Assembly: GCF_001767295.1 (NCBI RefSeq)
Contig: NZ_CP014944.1
Location: 992,001 to 1,056,000 of the forward strand
Reading direction: 5' to 3'
Length of the DNA: 64,000 bases
DNA from: Colwellia sp. PAMC 20917
Lineage (GTDB): Bacteria; Pseudomonadota; Gammaproteobacteria; Enterobacterales; Alteromonadaceae
Part shown: one piece after another, positions 28,618 through 38,947 of the stretch
Position numbering within the stretch: the stretch's first letter is position 1
Layout of the letters: the number at the start of each line of letters is the position of its first letter
Notes under the pieces: generated by a model
What the model was told of the DNA's origin: nothing
The model's database searches: none
The model's input: only the letters and a program-made list of their open reading frames with translations
Made by a program: the position numbers and the translations under genes

Positions 28618-29706
28618 TTAAAAAACTTTTTTGCCATTGCGAACAAAGCCAGCTTTGATCACTTTAACGTTAACTGATTTTTTACGCATTTCTACTTCAA
28701 CAGTGTCGCCTAAGCTTACGCTGCGAGGAACACGAGCCATAGCAATACTATGACCTAATGTTGGCGAGAATGTACCTGAGGTAATAATACCTTCACCAAA
28801 TGGCGTAATCACTTTTAAGCCAGTGCGTAATACGCCTTTTTCTTCAAAGACTAAACCAACAAGTTTAGGTTGGTCGCCAGCAGCTTTTTGGGCAGTTAAT
28901 ACTTCACGGCCAATAAAGTTACGATCTGTTGGTTCCCAGCTAATGGTCCATGCCATGTTAGCCGCTAATGGCGAAACAGTTTCGTCCATATCTAAACCAT
29001 AAAGATTCATGCCTGCTTCTAAGCGCAAGGTATCACGAGCGCCTAGACCACAAGGTGCAACACCTGCGTCGAGTAATTTTTGCCATAAATCTGCTGCTTG
29101 GTCTTCTGGAACCACTATTTCATAACCATCTTCACCGGTATAACCCGTGGTGGCAATGAATAAATCGCCGGCTTGAACACCAAAGAATGGCTTCATACCT
29201 TCAACAGCTTGAGTTTGCTCTGGTGTTAATAGTGAAGCTACTTTAGCTTTAGCTTGAGGACCTTGCACGGCAATCATGCCAAATTCAGGACGTTCGGTAA
29301 TTGTAATGTCGAAACCAGCCGATTGTTCATTCATCCACGCTAAATCTTTTACGCGCGTTGCTGAATTAACAACCAAACGATAATAAGTTTCAGTGAAGAA
29401 ATAAATGATCAAATCATCAATAACACCACCTTCGTGATTGAGCATACCGGTATAAAGGGCTTTACCTTCAACGGTTAATTTTGCAACATCGTTGATCACT
29501 AAACGGCGTAAATATGCTTTGGCATCAACACCTTTAATATCAACAATGGTCATGTGTGAAACATCAAACATGCCGGCATCAGTTCGAACAGCATTATGCT
29601 CTTCTATTTGCGAGCCGTAGTTAATTGGCATTTCCCAGCCGTGAAAATCAACTAGTTTTGCGCCAGCTTCAATATGCTTAGCATGTAATACGGTTTTATT
29701 AGTCAT
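28618..29706 (-). CDS. gcvT: aminomethyltransferase, T protein of glycine cleavage
   Basis: 362 residues. It transfers the methylene group from GcvH-bound aminomethyl to tetrahydrofolate, releasing ammonia. Family segments visible are [32 protein letters not shown] and [16 protein letters not shown]. First gene of gcvTHP, as in E. coli. No glycine riboswitch consensus was found in its upstream region. Confidence 0.97.
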   Translation of the reverse strand: MTNKTVLHAKHIEAGAKLVDFHGWEMPINYGSQIEEHNAVRTDAGMFDVSHMTIVDIKGVDAKAYLRRLVINDVAKLTVEGKALYTGMLNHEGGVIDDLIIYFFTETYYRLVVNSATRVKDLAWMNEQSAGFDITITERPEFGMIAVQGPQAKAKVASLLTPEQTQAVEGMKPFFGVQAGDLFIATTGYTGEDGYEIVVPEDQAADLWQKLLDAGVAPCGLGARDTLRLEAGMNLYGLDMDETVSPLAANMAWTISWEPTDRNFIGREVLTAQKAAGDQPKLVGLVFEEKGVLRTGLKVITPFGEGIITSGTFSPTLGHSIAMARVPRSVSLGDTVEVEMRKKSVNVKVIKAGFVRNGKKVF

Positions 29707-30182
29707 CGTATGTATTCCACTTTAATTGTTGAATTCACCATTAAGCCAAGCTTAAAGGTAGTATATTTACAAAATAATTGGCCAGATTATAGCCGCGCAA
29801 AGCAACCTATTCAACTAAAAACAAAGAAAACAGTCAATAATACAAATTTTAAACCAGATAAATATTTTAATCCAAATTTAATTTTTAAAACCACATGTTT
29901 TGAAAATTATAATCAGTTTTACTTCGTAAAAAAATAGGATCTTGGGTTTTTATTTTGTGTTTTTTACTGACATTTTTTTTCAGGAAAACTTATTAATTTA
30001 AAAGCTAATAATATCAAAAGGAAGGAGGAATATTAGGACGTTTATAAAATTATTTTTCATCGATTAACCATACACTTAAAAGACAATCATTAGATAAGTT
30101 TTATAAAACAGAGCAAACGTTATTACAAGCTCTTACGGTCATGTCAAAAGCGTTTGCTTAAATGCTCAAAGCAACGTTAATT
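29707..30182. other. intergenic upstream of gcvT
   Basis: 476 bp between the end of ubiI and the start of gcvT, both on the minus strand. It should hold the gcv promoter. It has a short inverted repeat AGCAAACG (30112-30119) / CGTTTGCT (30151-30158) with a 31-bp loop. No glycine-riboswitch core (such as CTCTCAGGCAAAAGGAC) is present on the gcvT strand. Confidence 0.5.
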
Positions 30183-31451
30183 TTAAAATAACTTGTCTTT
30201 GAGTTTTGCAAGTTTAGGTAAATCACTTTTCAAACCCAATGCTTGTTTAATTAAGACTTGCTTAACGGGCTTTAAGTTATTAATTAAAGACAAACCCAGA
30301 CCTCTCAACAATTTTATAGCGCCTTGTTGAGGCGTAAACACTTGTTTAATTGACTCCATTGCTGCAACCATTTCGGTTGCTTCGGCTTTACGCCAACGCG
30401 AATATTCATTTAACAAACGAGTGGTTAACCAAGCATCATTAGGGGATTTTTGTTGGGTTATTTTGTCATTAATAATTTGCGCCAATGATACCGCGTCAAG
30501 TAAACCTAAATTAACGCCCTGGCCTGCTAATGGATGAATGGTATGAGCAGCGTCACCAACTAAAGCAATACGCTCTTGAACAAAGCTTTGGGCGATACGC
30601 ATAGTTAGCGGATGAGTAAAACGTTTACTCTGCAGTTCAATATTCCCTAATTTTCCATCACTTGCTGCCGTTAACGCTTTTGAAAACTCTGCTGGGGTTA
30701 AGCCATTTAAACGAATTGCATCTTCGGGGGATGTAGACCAAACAATCGAGCATAAGTCTTGCGTTCCAAGAGCGTCGTTAAGTGGTAGTAGCGCTAGAGG
30801 GCCAGTTTCTAGAAAAACTTGCCATGCGGTATTTTGGTGTCCTTGTGAACATTTTACCGTAGCAACAATAGCATGATGATCATAATCACGAAAAGTTAAA
30901 GGGAACGCCATTTGACGTCTAACCCAAGAATTTGCGCCATCAGCACCAACCACTAATTTAGCGGTTATTGGCATAGGGTTGCCGTTAGTTGATGTAAAAC
31001 TAACAAAAGCCTCACTTTCACCAATACTTATATTACTTAAGGTATTCTCAGTATAAAAAATTATACCTTGATCTGCTTGTGCTTTTTGCCAAAGACTTTG
31101 ACGTATAACGCTATTTTCAACGATCCAACCTAGCTGTTCATTGGCTGAGGTATCGGCTAAATCGTCACAAGAAAAAAGTAACTTGCCAAAGCCAGCTTTA
31201 TCCCAAACATGCATATCAGTATAAGCTTGAATACGTTTTTGTTGAATTAATGGCCAAACATCAAGATTATCAAAAATTTGTTTACTGGCGACATTGAGCG
31301 CACTAACTCGAACATCAGGCTGTTCTGATAATTCATCCGGCGGTGAAGTGTCAACAATAGCAACGGTTAACTGTGTTTGCTGACGTAGCGCTAAAGCTAA
31401 GGTTAAGCCCACCATGCCGCCGCCAACAATTAATACATCAAATTTTTGCAT
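30183..31451 (-). CDS. ubiI: FAD-dependent ubiquinone biosynthesis hydroxylase, UbiI type
   Basis: 422 residues. The N-terminal FAD site is LIVGGGMVGLTLALAL and the second FAD motif is LVGDAAHTIHPLAGQGVNLG. The family (UbiH/UbiI/UbiF/Coq6) hydroxylates the ubiquinone ring. Assigned UbiI (formerly VisC) because it follows ubiH and precedes gcvT, the E. coli order. The protein is 72 bp from ubiH and likely co-transcribed with it. Confidence 0.9.
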   Translation of the reverse strand: MQKFDVLIVGGGMVGLTLALALRQQTQLTVAIVDTSPPDELSEQPDVRVSALNVASKQIFDNLDVWPLIQQKRIQAYTDMHVWDKAGFGKLLFSCDDLADTSANEQLGWIVENSVIRQSLWQKAQADQGIIFYTENTLSNISIGESEAFVSFTSTNGNPMPITAKLVVGADGANSWVRRQMAFPLTFRDYDHHAIVATVKCSQGHQNTAWQVFLETGPLALLPLNDALGTQDLCSIVWSTSPEDAIRLNGLTPAEFSKALTAASDGKLGNIELQSKRFTHPLTMRIAQSFVQERIALVGDAAHTIHPLAGQGVNLGLLDAVSLAQIINDKITQQKSPNDAWLTTRLLNEYSRWRKAEATEMVAAMESIKQVFTPQQGAIKLLRGLGLSLINNLKPVKQVLIKQALGLKSDLPKLAKLKDKLF

Positions 31452-31523
31452 GTTATTCTTCTTAATTTTAAAATGGCTTTACGTTAGGTTAACTGGGTAT
31501 TTTTAGTCACCTTGGTTTCACCC

Positions 31524-32747
31524 TTAATAACCCATCGTTTTTCTAACGAGGCGACTTTTTAATGGTGATAAATAATTCATGACTTTCAAACCAACATTAC
31601 GACCTATAACTAAAGGGGGCAATTTATTTGAAAAAAGTGTCACTAACGAATCGGTTAAACCAATGACTTGCTGATGATCTAACTTTCGTTGCGAGGCATA
31701 ATGACTTAACAGAGAAAATTGTCCAATGTCTTGATTGTTATTTAAGGCTACTTTGATCAGCTCCACCATTTGCTTAACATCTCTTACACCCAAATTAAAA
31801 CCTTGTCCGGCAATAGGATGAATAGTGTGAGAAGCATTACCAATAAGTGCCATGCGATGAAAAACCTGTTCATCTGCCATTAATAATTTAAGCGAATAAA
31901 CATCGCGCTTACCCACTTGGGTTATTGCGCCAAGCCAACTACCAAAAGCATTTTCAAGTTCATCTTGGAATTGTTTATCGCTAAGTGCTAGCATTTTATC
32001 TGCTTGTTCAGGCGGTAATGTCCATACCAAAGAACAACGACTATCACTTGTTGCGCTCCCCTGTTTTGACAGCGGTAACATCGCAATAGGACCAGTATCA
32101 GTAAAGCGTTCAAAAGCCAAATTGTTGTGGGGAATCGCCGTACTTACATTGGTAATAAGTGCCGATTGACCGTAGTGAGACTCTTGCACCGCAATGTTAG
32201 CAAATTTTCGACAGGCTGAATGAACACCATCACAGGCTAATAGTAATTTCGCGCTAAGCTTTGCTGTTGAATTAAGCGTCAGTTCAACCTGCTCTTTTTG
32301 CCAAGTAATATCGGTTATTTTATCGGGAGTGAACCAAGTGATATTATCTGTTATTTTGTTTTTCTCTTTTAAACTGCTTAATAATGCTTGCCCAAGCAAT
32401 GACATTTCAACAACAAAGCCGAGTGCATTAACTTGATGATGCTCAGCATAAAGTCGAGCTTTACCGTAGAAGCCTCGATCAGAGATATGAATATTTTTAA
32501 TGGGCTCGGCTAGGTGCTTTAATTGTTGCCAAACGCCTAAACGTTCTAAATAGGTTGCTGTGCCATGTGAAAGCGCTAACACACGATCGTCAAAAGTTAA
32601 TCTTGGATCTTCTAATACCGGATTAGCTTCAACAATGGCAATAGACAGTGGCTGACCCTGTTGTTTTTTGCAGTCGATCAAACTCAGTGCCATTAATGCA
32701 CCAGATAAACCACCACCAGAAATTACGATATCGAATTCTTTTTTCAT
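31524..32747 (-). CDS. ubiH: 2-octaprenyl-6-methoxyphenol hydroxylase
   Basis: 407 residues with FAD motifs VISGGGLSGALMALSL and ALIGNASHTIHPIAGQGFNLG. The GN in place of GD in the second motif is, as I recall it, also seen in E. coli UbiH. It hydroxylates the ring of a late ubiquinone precursor at the membrane. Position between pepP and ubiI matches E. coli and supports UbiH rather than UbiF. Confidence 0.9.
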   Translation of the reverse strand: MKKEFDIVISGGGLSGALMALSLIDCKKQQGQPLSIAIVEANPVLEDPRLTFDDRVLALSHGTATYLERLGVWQQLKHLAEPIKNIHISDRGFYGKARLYAEHHQVNALGFVVEMSLLGQALLSSLKEKNKITDNITWFTPDKITDITWQKEQVELTLNSTAKLSAKLLLACDGVHSACRKFANIAVQESHYGQSALITNVSTAIPHNNLAFERFTDTGPIAMLPLSKQGSATSDSRCSLVWTLPPEQADKMLALSDKQFQDELENAFGSWLGAITQVGKRDVYSLKLLMADEQVFHRMALIGNASHTIHPIAGQGFNLGVRDVKQMVELIKVALNNNQDIGQFSLLSHYASQRKLDHQQVIGLTDSLVTLFSNKLPPLVIGRNVGLKVMNYLSPLKSRLVRKTMGY

Positions 32748-32935
32748 AGTTACTTTTTTTAGCTATTTAATACAGTCGCTTAAGATAAAGCGTTAAAGTG
32801 AAATGCTAAGTTCATTGCCAATTCATCATTGAACTGTGAAATAAAACATTGATTAATGATTGCTGCCTGAATGTAAATACGTAAATCTATGATGACAAGT
32901 TCATATGGCAATGTGAATTGACGATAAAAAATCAG

Positions 32936-34303
32936 TTAATTATTCGCAGTCATTAGTTGTTCAATTTCAGCAATTGATTTTGGCGCATTTACCGTTAAGT
33001 TTTCATGACCTTGATCAGTTACTGCTATATTATCTTCAATTCTTATTGCTATACCGCGCCATTTTTTATCAACACTATAATCATCAAGTGGAATATAAAT
33101 ACCCGGCTCTATGGTCATCACCATACCTTGTTCAAACGCTCGACATTGCTCGCGTTTATCATTTGACTGATAATCACCAACGTCATGAACATCTAAACCC
33201 AACCAGTGCCCTAAACCATGAATAAAATACTTTTTACAGGCTTTGTCCTCGAGTAACTGAGCTAAATTCCCAGACAATATACCTAAACGATGTAAACCTG
33301 AAGTTAGGAAGTTATTCACTAAAACATTAAGCTCGACAAAGGTTGCGTGTGGCTTTATTGCATCAATCGCTAAGTTCTGTGCATCTAGCACCAGTTGATA
33401 GACTTCTCGTTGTGCTAATGTGAACTTGCCATTTGCAGGAAAGGTGCGAGTAATATCAGCCGCATAGCCGCTAAGTTCACCACCGGCGTCAATCAACACC
33501 AATTCGTTATTTTTCAGTACGTCATCATTGTTGGTGTAATGTAAAATATTGCCATTATCACCACAGGCAACGATACTGCCATAAGCGGGGTGCCTTGCAC
33601 CATTACTGGCAAATTCATGTAGTATTTCCGCTTCTAATTGATATTCAAATTTACCAATCGCTGACTGTTTCATCGCTCTGGCATGAGCCGCACCGCTAAT
33701 AATATTTACTTGGCGCATAATATCTAGCTCGCCAGCACTTTTAATTAAACGCATTTCTTCAATAATATTTCGACAATCAACCAGTAGTGTCGGTGCTTTT
33801 ACGCCAAGGCGGTTTTGCGCTTTAACTGCTGATAACCATGCATATATTTGGCTATCAAAGCGGCTACTTTTTCCTTGGCAAAACAACAAGTGACTTTTAT
33901 CCGCAATATAATCAGGGAGATATTGATCTATTTCAGTTAGTGGAAAACATTCATCTACACCATAATGCTCTACCGCTAACGCTTGTCCTACTCGCCTACC
34001 GTGCCAGACTTCTTGAAGGGCATTTTTTTCAAGGTTAAATAAAATACTTTGTTGATTTTCTTCGCCCTTACCAACAGATTTAATCAGCACTAAAATAGCA
34101 TCAGGTTCGTTATATCCTGTTAGATAATAGAAACTTTTATCTTGGCAAAAAGCATATTCGGTATCATTGCTACGCGTGACTTCTTGTGCAGCGGAAAATA
34201 TCGCAATAGAATTTTCTGGCATCGAGGTAAAAAATTGAGCACGACGTTGGATAAATTCTGCCAAAGGTAATAAAGTATTTTTAACTAAAGTTGATGTATT
34301 CAT
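32936..34303 (-). CDS. pepP: Xaa-Pro aminopeptidase II
   Basis: 455 residues of the M24 pita-bread family. The two-metal ligands are visible: DAGGELSGYAADITRTF (two Asp), the His in HGLGHWLGLDVHD, and Glu in TIEPGIYI and RIEDN. It removes N-terminal residues preceding proline. An aminopeptidase-P N-terminal domain (about 10-140) precedes the catalytic domain. It is 14 bp after ygfB and belongs to the ygfB-pepP-ubiH-ubiI group. Confidence 0.95.
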   Translation of the reverse strand: MNTSTLVKNTLLPLAEFIQRRAQFFTSMPENSIAIFSAAQEVTRSNDTEYAFCQDKSFYYLTGYNEPDAILVLIKSVGKGEENQQSILFNLEKNALQEVWHGRRVGQALAVEHYGVDECFPLTEIDQYLPDYIADKSHLLFCQGKSSRFDSQIYAWLSAVKAQNRLGVKAPTLLVDCRNIIEEMRLIKSAGELDIMRQVNIISGAAHARAMKQSAIGKFEYQLEAEILHEFASNGARHPAYGSIVACGDNGNILHYTNNDDVLKNNELVLIDAGGELSGYAADITRTFPANGKFTLAQREVYQLVLDAQNLAIDAIKPHATFVELNVLVNNFLTSGLHRLGILSGNLAQLLEDKACKKYFIHGLGHWLGLDVHDVGDYQSNDKREQCRAFEQGMVMTIEPGIYIPLDDYSVDKKWRGIAIRIEDNIAVTDQGHENLTVNAPKSIAEIEQLMTANN

Positions 34304-34317
34304 GACTTAATCTTTTT

Positions 34318-34887
34318 TTAGTGGACAGTATCTTCTGCGCTTTTACTTTCTGGCGGTGAGCCGAGCTCGGTAAAACACAATAAAGCAGAAATTCTGACAT
34401 ATTCAGCTATTTCAAAATAGGCTTGCTCGGTATCTTCGTCTTCTTCCATTTCGTCAGACAAATTAGAGATTTCAGCAAAATCAATAAGAACTTCTTTAAC
34501 GTCTTCTGATAATACCGCTTTGTTTTTTTGTTGTAGGCCGAACCCTAAATTGAAGCCTTGTACCCAAACACTTAAAGCATGGCCACGTTCAACTATACTA
34601 TCGTCATCATCGGGTAACGTTAATTGAAAACCATAAGAGTCATCAATAATGTCATGCCAAACTTTTGCAAACATTGATTTGACCAACGACTTAACGGCAC
34701 GAGGTAAACCTTCACCATTGTTAAACAAGTCATTAATCATCACGATATAGTCCTCACTTTCAAAGGTAAACCCGGCACAAACTAAGCCAGTTAATACCCC
34801 ATGTAATTCAGCGCCATGGACGGTAATACTTTCTGTTGTAAGAATTGCTTGCACTGAGGCAAAGTCTAAAGAGGTTTCGTTGGACAT
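34318..34887 (-). CDS. ygfB: UPF0149 family protein YgfB
   Basis: 189 residues, acidic. Family segments are HGVLTGLVCAGF near residue 25 and WVQGFNLGFG near 108. First gene of the ygfB-pepP-ubiH-ubiI unit and divergent from zapA, as in E. coli. The biochemical role of the family is not well defined. Confidence 0.9.
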   Translation of the reverse strand: MSNETSLDFASVQAILTTESITVHGAELHGVLTGLVCAGFTFESEDYIVMINDLFNNGEGLPRAVKSLVKSMFAKVWHDIIDDSYGFQLTLPDDDDSIVERGHALSVWVQGFNLGFGLQQKNKAVLSEDVKEVLIDFAEISNLSDEMEEDEDTEQAYFEIAEYVRISALLCFTELGSPPESKSAEDTVH

Positions 34888-35072
34888 GTTTTAATCATCA
34901 ATAAAATGCGTGAGTTAATGCAAGGTATCGTAACATTCACGCTTTTATGATGCTAGAGATTAAAAGGAGAAAACCCCAGAGAACGCTTGCATAGTGTACT
35001 GCTCATCGCTATAGTGCTCAGATATGTATATATTACTATTAATTAAGATGTTTTTTTGAGAATCAGCCTGTT

Positions 35073-35381
35073 ATGAGTCAACACTCGGTTACCATTGAAG
35101 TTGCTAATAGAAGACTAAAGATTTCATGTCCTAGTGGGCAAGAGTCGTCTTTACTATTAGCTGCGGAAGAGTTAAACCAACGTTTGCTAACAGACAGTAA
35201 AACTTGTTCTATAAAGACACCTGAACAATCATTAGTAATGACTGCACTTAACTTATCTAATGATTTATTAGCTGCTCGTAAAGAAATTATCGATGAACGT
35301 GCTGCGCTGCAAAGTAAAATTGATTTACTACAAGCGACTATCAAACAAGCTGTAATTTCCGAATACCTCAAGAAAGCTTGA
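35073..35381 (+). CDS. zapA: cell division protein ZapA
   Basis: 102 residues: an N-terminal beta region (VTIEVANRRLKISCPSGQE) and a C-terminal coiled coil, the usual ZapA layout. ZapA cross-links FtsZ filaments at mid-cell. It lies just before the 6S RNA gene, the conserved zapA-ssrS arrangement. The ribosome-binding site is weak. Confidence 0.93.
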   Translation: MSQHSVTIEVANRRLKISCPSGQESSLLLAAEELNQRLLTDSKTCSIKTPEQSLVMTALNLSNDLLAARKEIIDERAALQSKIDLLQATIKQAVISEYLKKA

Positions 35382-35439
35382 TTTTTCAGCAACCTCTGTT
35401 CACTAAAAAAACAAACAAACTTAAGTTACAAAAAAACAC

Positions 35440-35468
35440 TTAAATCGCTTTGAAAAATTAGCTATACT
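35440..35468 (+). promoter_or_regulatory. predicted promoter of 6S RNA
   Basis: TTAAAT (35440-35445), a 17-bp spacer and TATACT (35463-35468) place transcription start at about 35475-35477, where the 6S closing stem begins. Confidence 0.55.
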
Positions 35469-35476
35469 AACTTCGT

Positions 35477-35651
35477 CTTCTGGGGTGTTTGTATGTTAAC
35501 TATGTCCCTGAGCCGATAAGTTTTAACTAAGGAAGTTGATTATTAACTATTGTGCAAGCCCGGCTCGTATCGGGAAGCCTACGGTTGAAATGATACCTCC
35601 GCCCTGAACACCCGGTGTTCAGGACTAAAGTCGACTGCGGCACCTTGGAAG
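35477..35651 (+). ncRNA. ssrS: 6S RNA
   Basis: About 175 nt. The closing stem pairs CTTCTGGGGTG (35477-) with CACCTTGGAAG (-35651). Conserved 6S blocks are visible: TCCCTGAGCCGATAAG, GGGAAGCCTACGG, CCTGAACACCCGGTGTTCAGG and ACTGCGGCACC. 6S RNA mimics an open promoter and binds the sigma-70 RNA polymerase holoenzyme in stationary phase. It is next to zapA as in E. coli, but the usual downstream ygfA is missing here. Confidence 0.92.
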
Positions 35652-35844
35652 CATCCTTTTTATATTCATACTAGTCATACTAGGTTTAAACATATTAGGC
35701 TTAAACCTGATACCTCCGCGCAGCATCTAACAACACCCGATTTATCAAATATTAGTCATACGGTTACAAGTAAAATAAAGAATAAAAGGCTAACTTACTA
35801 TATACTTAAAAGACTTATTGTTATTAATTAGGTTACTTGTTTAT

Positions 35845-36582
35845 ATGCCTATAAAATACCTCTGTGTAATGCTGTTGCTAATGCTAAATACTTCATCAAG
35901 TATCGCTAAGCAACTTGTTGTTACTGAAATATTACCGCCCTACCAATTCTATCAAGAGAATACTGCGCTTAGTGGATTCTCCGTAGAAGTCATGCAGGAA
36001 ATATTCAAAATTACCGGTGATGAAATTAATTTACAAGTATTTCCTTGGGCTCGAGCTTATAAAACCGCACTTAACCAACCCAATACCCTTATCTTTTCAC
36101 TATCTCGCACCAAAGCTCGGGAAAATTTATTCATTTGGGGTGGAAAATTAATGAAAGAAGATATTTATGCTTGGGGCTTAAAAGAAGATTTTAAAACATC
36201 AATAACTGATATAGAGCAACTCAAAAAATACAAAATAGCCGTGACTAATTCATCAAGCACCGCTCAATACTTTCAGCAACAAGAATATCCCTTTATTTAT
36301 ATGGTCGTTTCACCAGAGCAAAGCTTACAGATGCTCTACCTCAATAGAGTTGATTTTATAACGGGGACGAAGAGCACCTTAGTGGCGCGAGCGAGTAAAT
36401 TAAATTTAGAGGTAAGTAGATTAAAAAAAATCATGCCTCTCTCAGTCGTTAATCATGACTTATATTTTGCTTTTAGTCTAAATAGCGATAAAAAGATTGT
36501 CACTAAATATACCAACGCTTATAAAATAATAGAGAAGAATGGCACTTTAGACAAACTGAGAAATAAGTGGCAAGTGCAGTAA
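35845..36582 (+). CDS. periplasmic solute-binding protein, family 3 type
   Basis: 245 residues from the ATG at 35845; a TTG at 35818 would give a less convincing signal peptide. A Sec signal ends near SSIA. The rest resembles family-3 amino-acid-type binding proteins, with PPYQFYQENTALSGFSVEVMQEI and FPWARAYKTAL, a subgroup common in Alteromonadales and often found without ABC-transporter genes. No permease or ATPase is next to it, so ligand and partner are unknown. A related protein is encoded at 61465-62235. Confidence 0.8.
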   Translation: MPIKYLCVMLLLMLNTSSSIAKQLVVTEILPPYQFYQENTALSGFSVEVMQEIFKITGDEINLQVFPWARAYKTALNQPNTLIFSLSRTKARENLFIWGGKLMKEDIYAWGLKEDFKTSITDIEQLKKYKIAVTNSSSTAQYFQQQEYPFIYMVVSPEQSLQMLYLNRVDFITGTKSTLVARASKLNLEVSRLKKIMPLSVVNHDLYFAFSLNSDKKIVTKYTNAYKIIEKNGTLDKLRNKWQVQ

Positions 36583-36685
36583 ACGCTACATACTTATTAA
36601 ATAATGGCTAGTGCGCTTTACTTTTCTCTAAAAAATCAATATAACAAAGACGAATTTTATCCGTTAGTTAATAACCATAGACAAA

Positions 36686-37534
36686 ATGACCCAAAATCAT
36701 CTAGCCACCAAATCAAAAAAACCACAAGGGCAAGTTTGTGCTGCCACACAAGCGATCGGTATTTTCGACTCTGGCATTGGTGGTTTGTCGATTGCTAAGT
36801 GTATCCATCAGCATTTACCCAATGAAAATCTTATTTATGTGGCTGATAGTCAATTTGCACCTTATGGCGATAAGTCGTCAGCAGAAATTATTGAACGGGT
36901 AAATAAAATTGCTGACTGGTTGATTAGCCAACAGGTAAAGGCCATTGTTGTTGCCTGTAATACCGCAACAGTTAGCGCTATTGATCAACTGCGTTTAAGG
37001 GTTTCAATTCCAATTATTGGCGTTGAACCAGCGATAAAACCCGCAGCGTTGCACAGTAAAACAAAGAAGATAGCCTTGTTAGTAACAGGGGCAACCGCAA
37101 TAAATACTCGGTTTTTGTCTTTAGTGAATAAGCATAAAAATGGCGCTGAAATTTATATCCAACCATGCCCTGGCTTAGTAGAGCTTATCGAGCAAGGCCT
37201 TCATGAAAGTGAACAGTGCCTTGAAATACTGAATACTTTTTTGCAACCTCTTCTGCAAATTAATATAGATACCTTAGTCTTAGGCTGTACACATTACCCC
37301 TTTGTTCGTTCGCTTATACAAAGGATTGTTGGTGATAAAATTACCATCATGGAAACCGCTCAACCCGTAACTGAGCAACTTACTCGGCAACTTGCAAGCC
37401 AAGGATTATTAGCAAGTACTCAATCTATTTCGCAACAACACTTTTTTAGCTCTAAGCTATCTCAGCAACAAGCCAGATTGATGTCAGTACTTTTTGGTCA
37501 GAATGTTACCCTTCAGCAATTTCCTGCTCTATAA
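36686..37534 (+). CDS. murI: glutamate racemase
   Basis: 282 residues. It makes D-glutamate for peptidoglycan. Catalytic cysteines C91 (VVACNTAT) and C201 (LGCTHYP) and D28 in IFDSGIGGLS are present. The first 22 residues precede the conserved domain and may be dispensable. No strong ribosome-binding site is seen, so the exact start is uncertain. Confidence 0.95.
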   Translation: MTQNHLATKSKKPQGQVCAATQAIGIFDSGIGGLSIAKCIHQHLPNENLIYVADSQFAPYGDKSSAEIIERVNKIADWLISQQVKAIVVACNTATVSAIDQLRLRVSIPIIGVEPAIKPAALHSKTKKIALLVTGATAINTRFLSLVNKHKNGAEIYIQPCPGLVELIEQGLHESEQCLEILNTFLQPLLQINIDTLVLGCTHYPFVRSLIQRIVGDKITIMETAQPVTEQLTRQLASQGLLASTQSISQQHFFSSKLSQQQARLMSVLFGQNVTLQQFPAL

Positions 37535-37557
37535 ATGAACAATTAATAATTATTTTT

Positions 37558-37581
37558 AGCCGTTTAGCCATCTAGGCGTAA
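37558..37581 (+). promoter_or_regulatory. predicted MetJ operator (three met boxes)
   Basis: Three adjacent 8-mers, AGCCGTTT, AGCCATCT and AGGCGTAA, each resemble the met-box consensus AGACGTCT. They lie 84-107 bp upstream of metK, a classic MetJ target in E. coli. Confidence 0.55.
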
Positions 37582-37664
37582 AAAAACTAGAAAATAGTTA
37601 ATCTTGCAGTTAGAATAACTCCAATTCGAAAATATTTTAAACTATTACATTTTTCTGAGGTTAT

Positions 37665-38852
37665 ATGTCTACTCAATTTTTCACTTCTGAATCAGTTTCT
37701 GAAGGTCATCCGGATAAAATCGCCGATCAAATTTCTGATGCGGTACTTGATGCTATTATCGCTAAAGATAAGAATGCTCGTGTCGCTTGTGAAACTATGG
37801 TGAAAACTGGTGTAGCTATTATTTCAGGTGAAGTTTCTACCACTGCATGGGTTGATCTAGAAGCGATTACCCGTAATGTTATTAGTAATATTGGCTATAC
37901 GTCGTCTGACGTTGGTTTTGATGGTGAAACTTGTGGCATAATGAATTTAATTGGCCAGCAATCACCTGAGATTGCCCAAGGTGTTGACCGAGCAAACCCT
38001 GAAGATCAAGGTGCTGGTGACCAGGGATTAATGTTCGGTTATGCGACCAATGAAACTGAAACGTTAATGCCTGCGCCAATATTTTATTCTCATCGTTTAG
38101 TAGAGCGTCAAGCTGAAGTGCGTAAATCAGGGGTCTTACCTTGGTTGCGTCCTGATGCTAAATCTCAAGTCACTTTTGTTTATGAAGATAATAAGCCGGT
38201 AGCGATTGACGCGGTTGTTTTATCAACTCAACATAATCCAGAAATTTCTCAAGAAGATTTACACGAAGCTGTGATGGAAAATATCATCAAAGCTGTGCTA
38301 CCTGCCGAGTTATTAACTAAAGATACTAAATACTTTATTAATCCTACTGGCCGTTTTGTTATTGGTGGTCCGGTAGGTGATTGTGGTTTAACGGGTCGTA
38401 AAATTATTGTTGATACCTATGGCGGCATGGCTCGTCATGGTGGTGGTGCTTTCTCAGGAAAAGATCCATCAAAAGTTGATCGCAGTGCGGCTTATGCTGG
38501 TCGTTATGTAGCAAAAAACATCGTTGCGGCTGGTTTAGCTGACCGTTGTGAAATTCAAATCTCTTATGCCATTGGTATTGCGGAGCCAACGTCAATTTCA
38601 ATTGAGACTTTTGGTACCGGTAAAGTCTCTGAAGCAAAATTAATTGAATTGGTAAGAGCACATTTTGATTTACGACCTTACGGCATTACTAAGATGCTTG
38701 ATTTATTGCACCCTATGTATCAGATGACAGCAGCTTACGGACATTTTGGTCGTGAACCTGTTGAAGTCACTGTTGGTGATGATACTTTTACTGCATTTAC
38801 GTGGGAAAGAACTGATAAAGCTGACGCACTTAGAAAAGCTGCTGGTTTTTAG
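37665..38852 (+). CDS. metK: S-adenosylmethionine synthetase
   Basis: 395 residues, the usual length. It makes SAM from methionine and ATP. Motifs: [17 protein letters not shown] (His15), [12 protein letters not shown] and the [20 protein letters not shown]-loop-like region. GAGG ribosome-binding site before the ATG. It is alone in its unit, with a MetJ-like operator upstream and a strong terminator downstream. Confidence 0.97.
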   Translation: MSTQFFTSESVSEGHPDKIADQISDAVLDAIIAKDKNARVACETMVKTGVAIISGEVSTTAWVDLEAITRNVISNIGYTSSDVGFDGETCGIMNLIGQQSPEIAQGVDRANPEDQGAGDQGLMFGYATNETETLMPAPIFYSHRLVERQAEVRKSGVLPWLRPDAKSQVTFVYEDNKPVAIDAVVLSTQHNPEISQEDLHEAVMENIIKAVLPAELLTKDTKYFINPTGRFVIGGPVGDCGLTGRKIIVDTYGGMARHGGGAFSGKDPSKVDRSAAYAGRYVAKNIVAAGLADRCEIQISYAIGIAEPTSISIETFGTGKVSEAKLIELVRAHFDLRPYGITKMLDLLHPMYQMTAAYGHFGREPVEVTVGDDTFTAFTWERTDKADALRKAAGF

Positions 38853-38887
38853 TTTTAACAACTAAATATCAAGGCTCCTGCTCAATA

Positions 38888-38917
38888 AAAAAGCGACTTA
38901 ATAAGTCGCTTTTTTTA
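38888..38917. terminator. bidirectional terminator between metK and trhO
   Basis: AAAAAAGCGACTTA / TAAGTCGCTTTTTT forms a strong stem with A- and T-runs on both sides, between convergent genes. Confidence 0.85.
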
Positions 38918-38947
38918 TGTTCAAAGGGTAAATAACAACCTAGCTCG

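Noticed and set aside
29710-29937. 75-codon frame upstream of gcvT on the plus strand
   Set aside because: It lies over the gcvT promoter region, lacks a ribosome-binding site and has low-complexity AT-driven composition.
30108-30160. PurR-like boxes (GCAAACGTTA, GCGTTTGC) near gcvT
   Set aside because: Each has several mismatches to the PurR consensus and they lie about 400 bp from gcvT, next to the ubiI stop codon. Treated as a chance inverted repeat.
29707-30182. Glycine riboswitch expected upstream of gcvT
   Set aside because: No segment matches the conserved core on the minus strand here, nor in the gcvT-gcvH or gcvH-gcvP gaps.
35078-35392. 104-codon frame antisense to zapA
   Set aside because: It is a shadow of zapA with no ribosome-binding site and Cys/Ser-rich composition typical of antisense frames.
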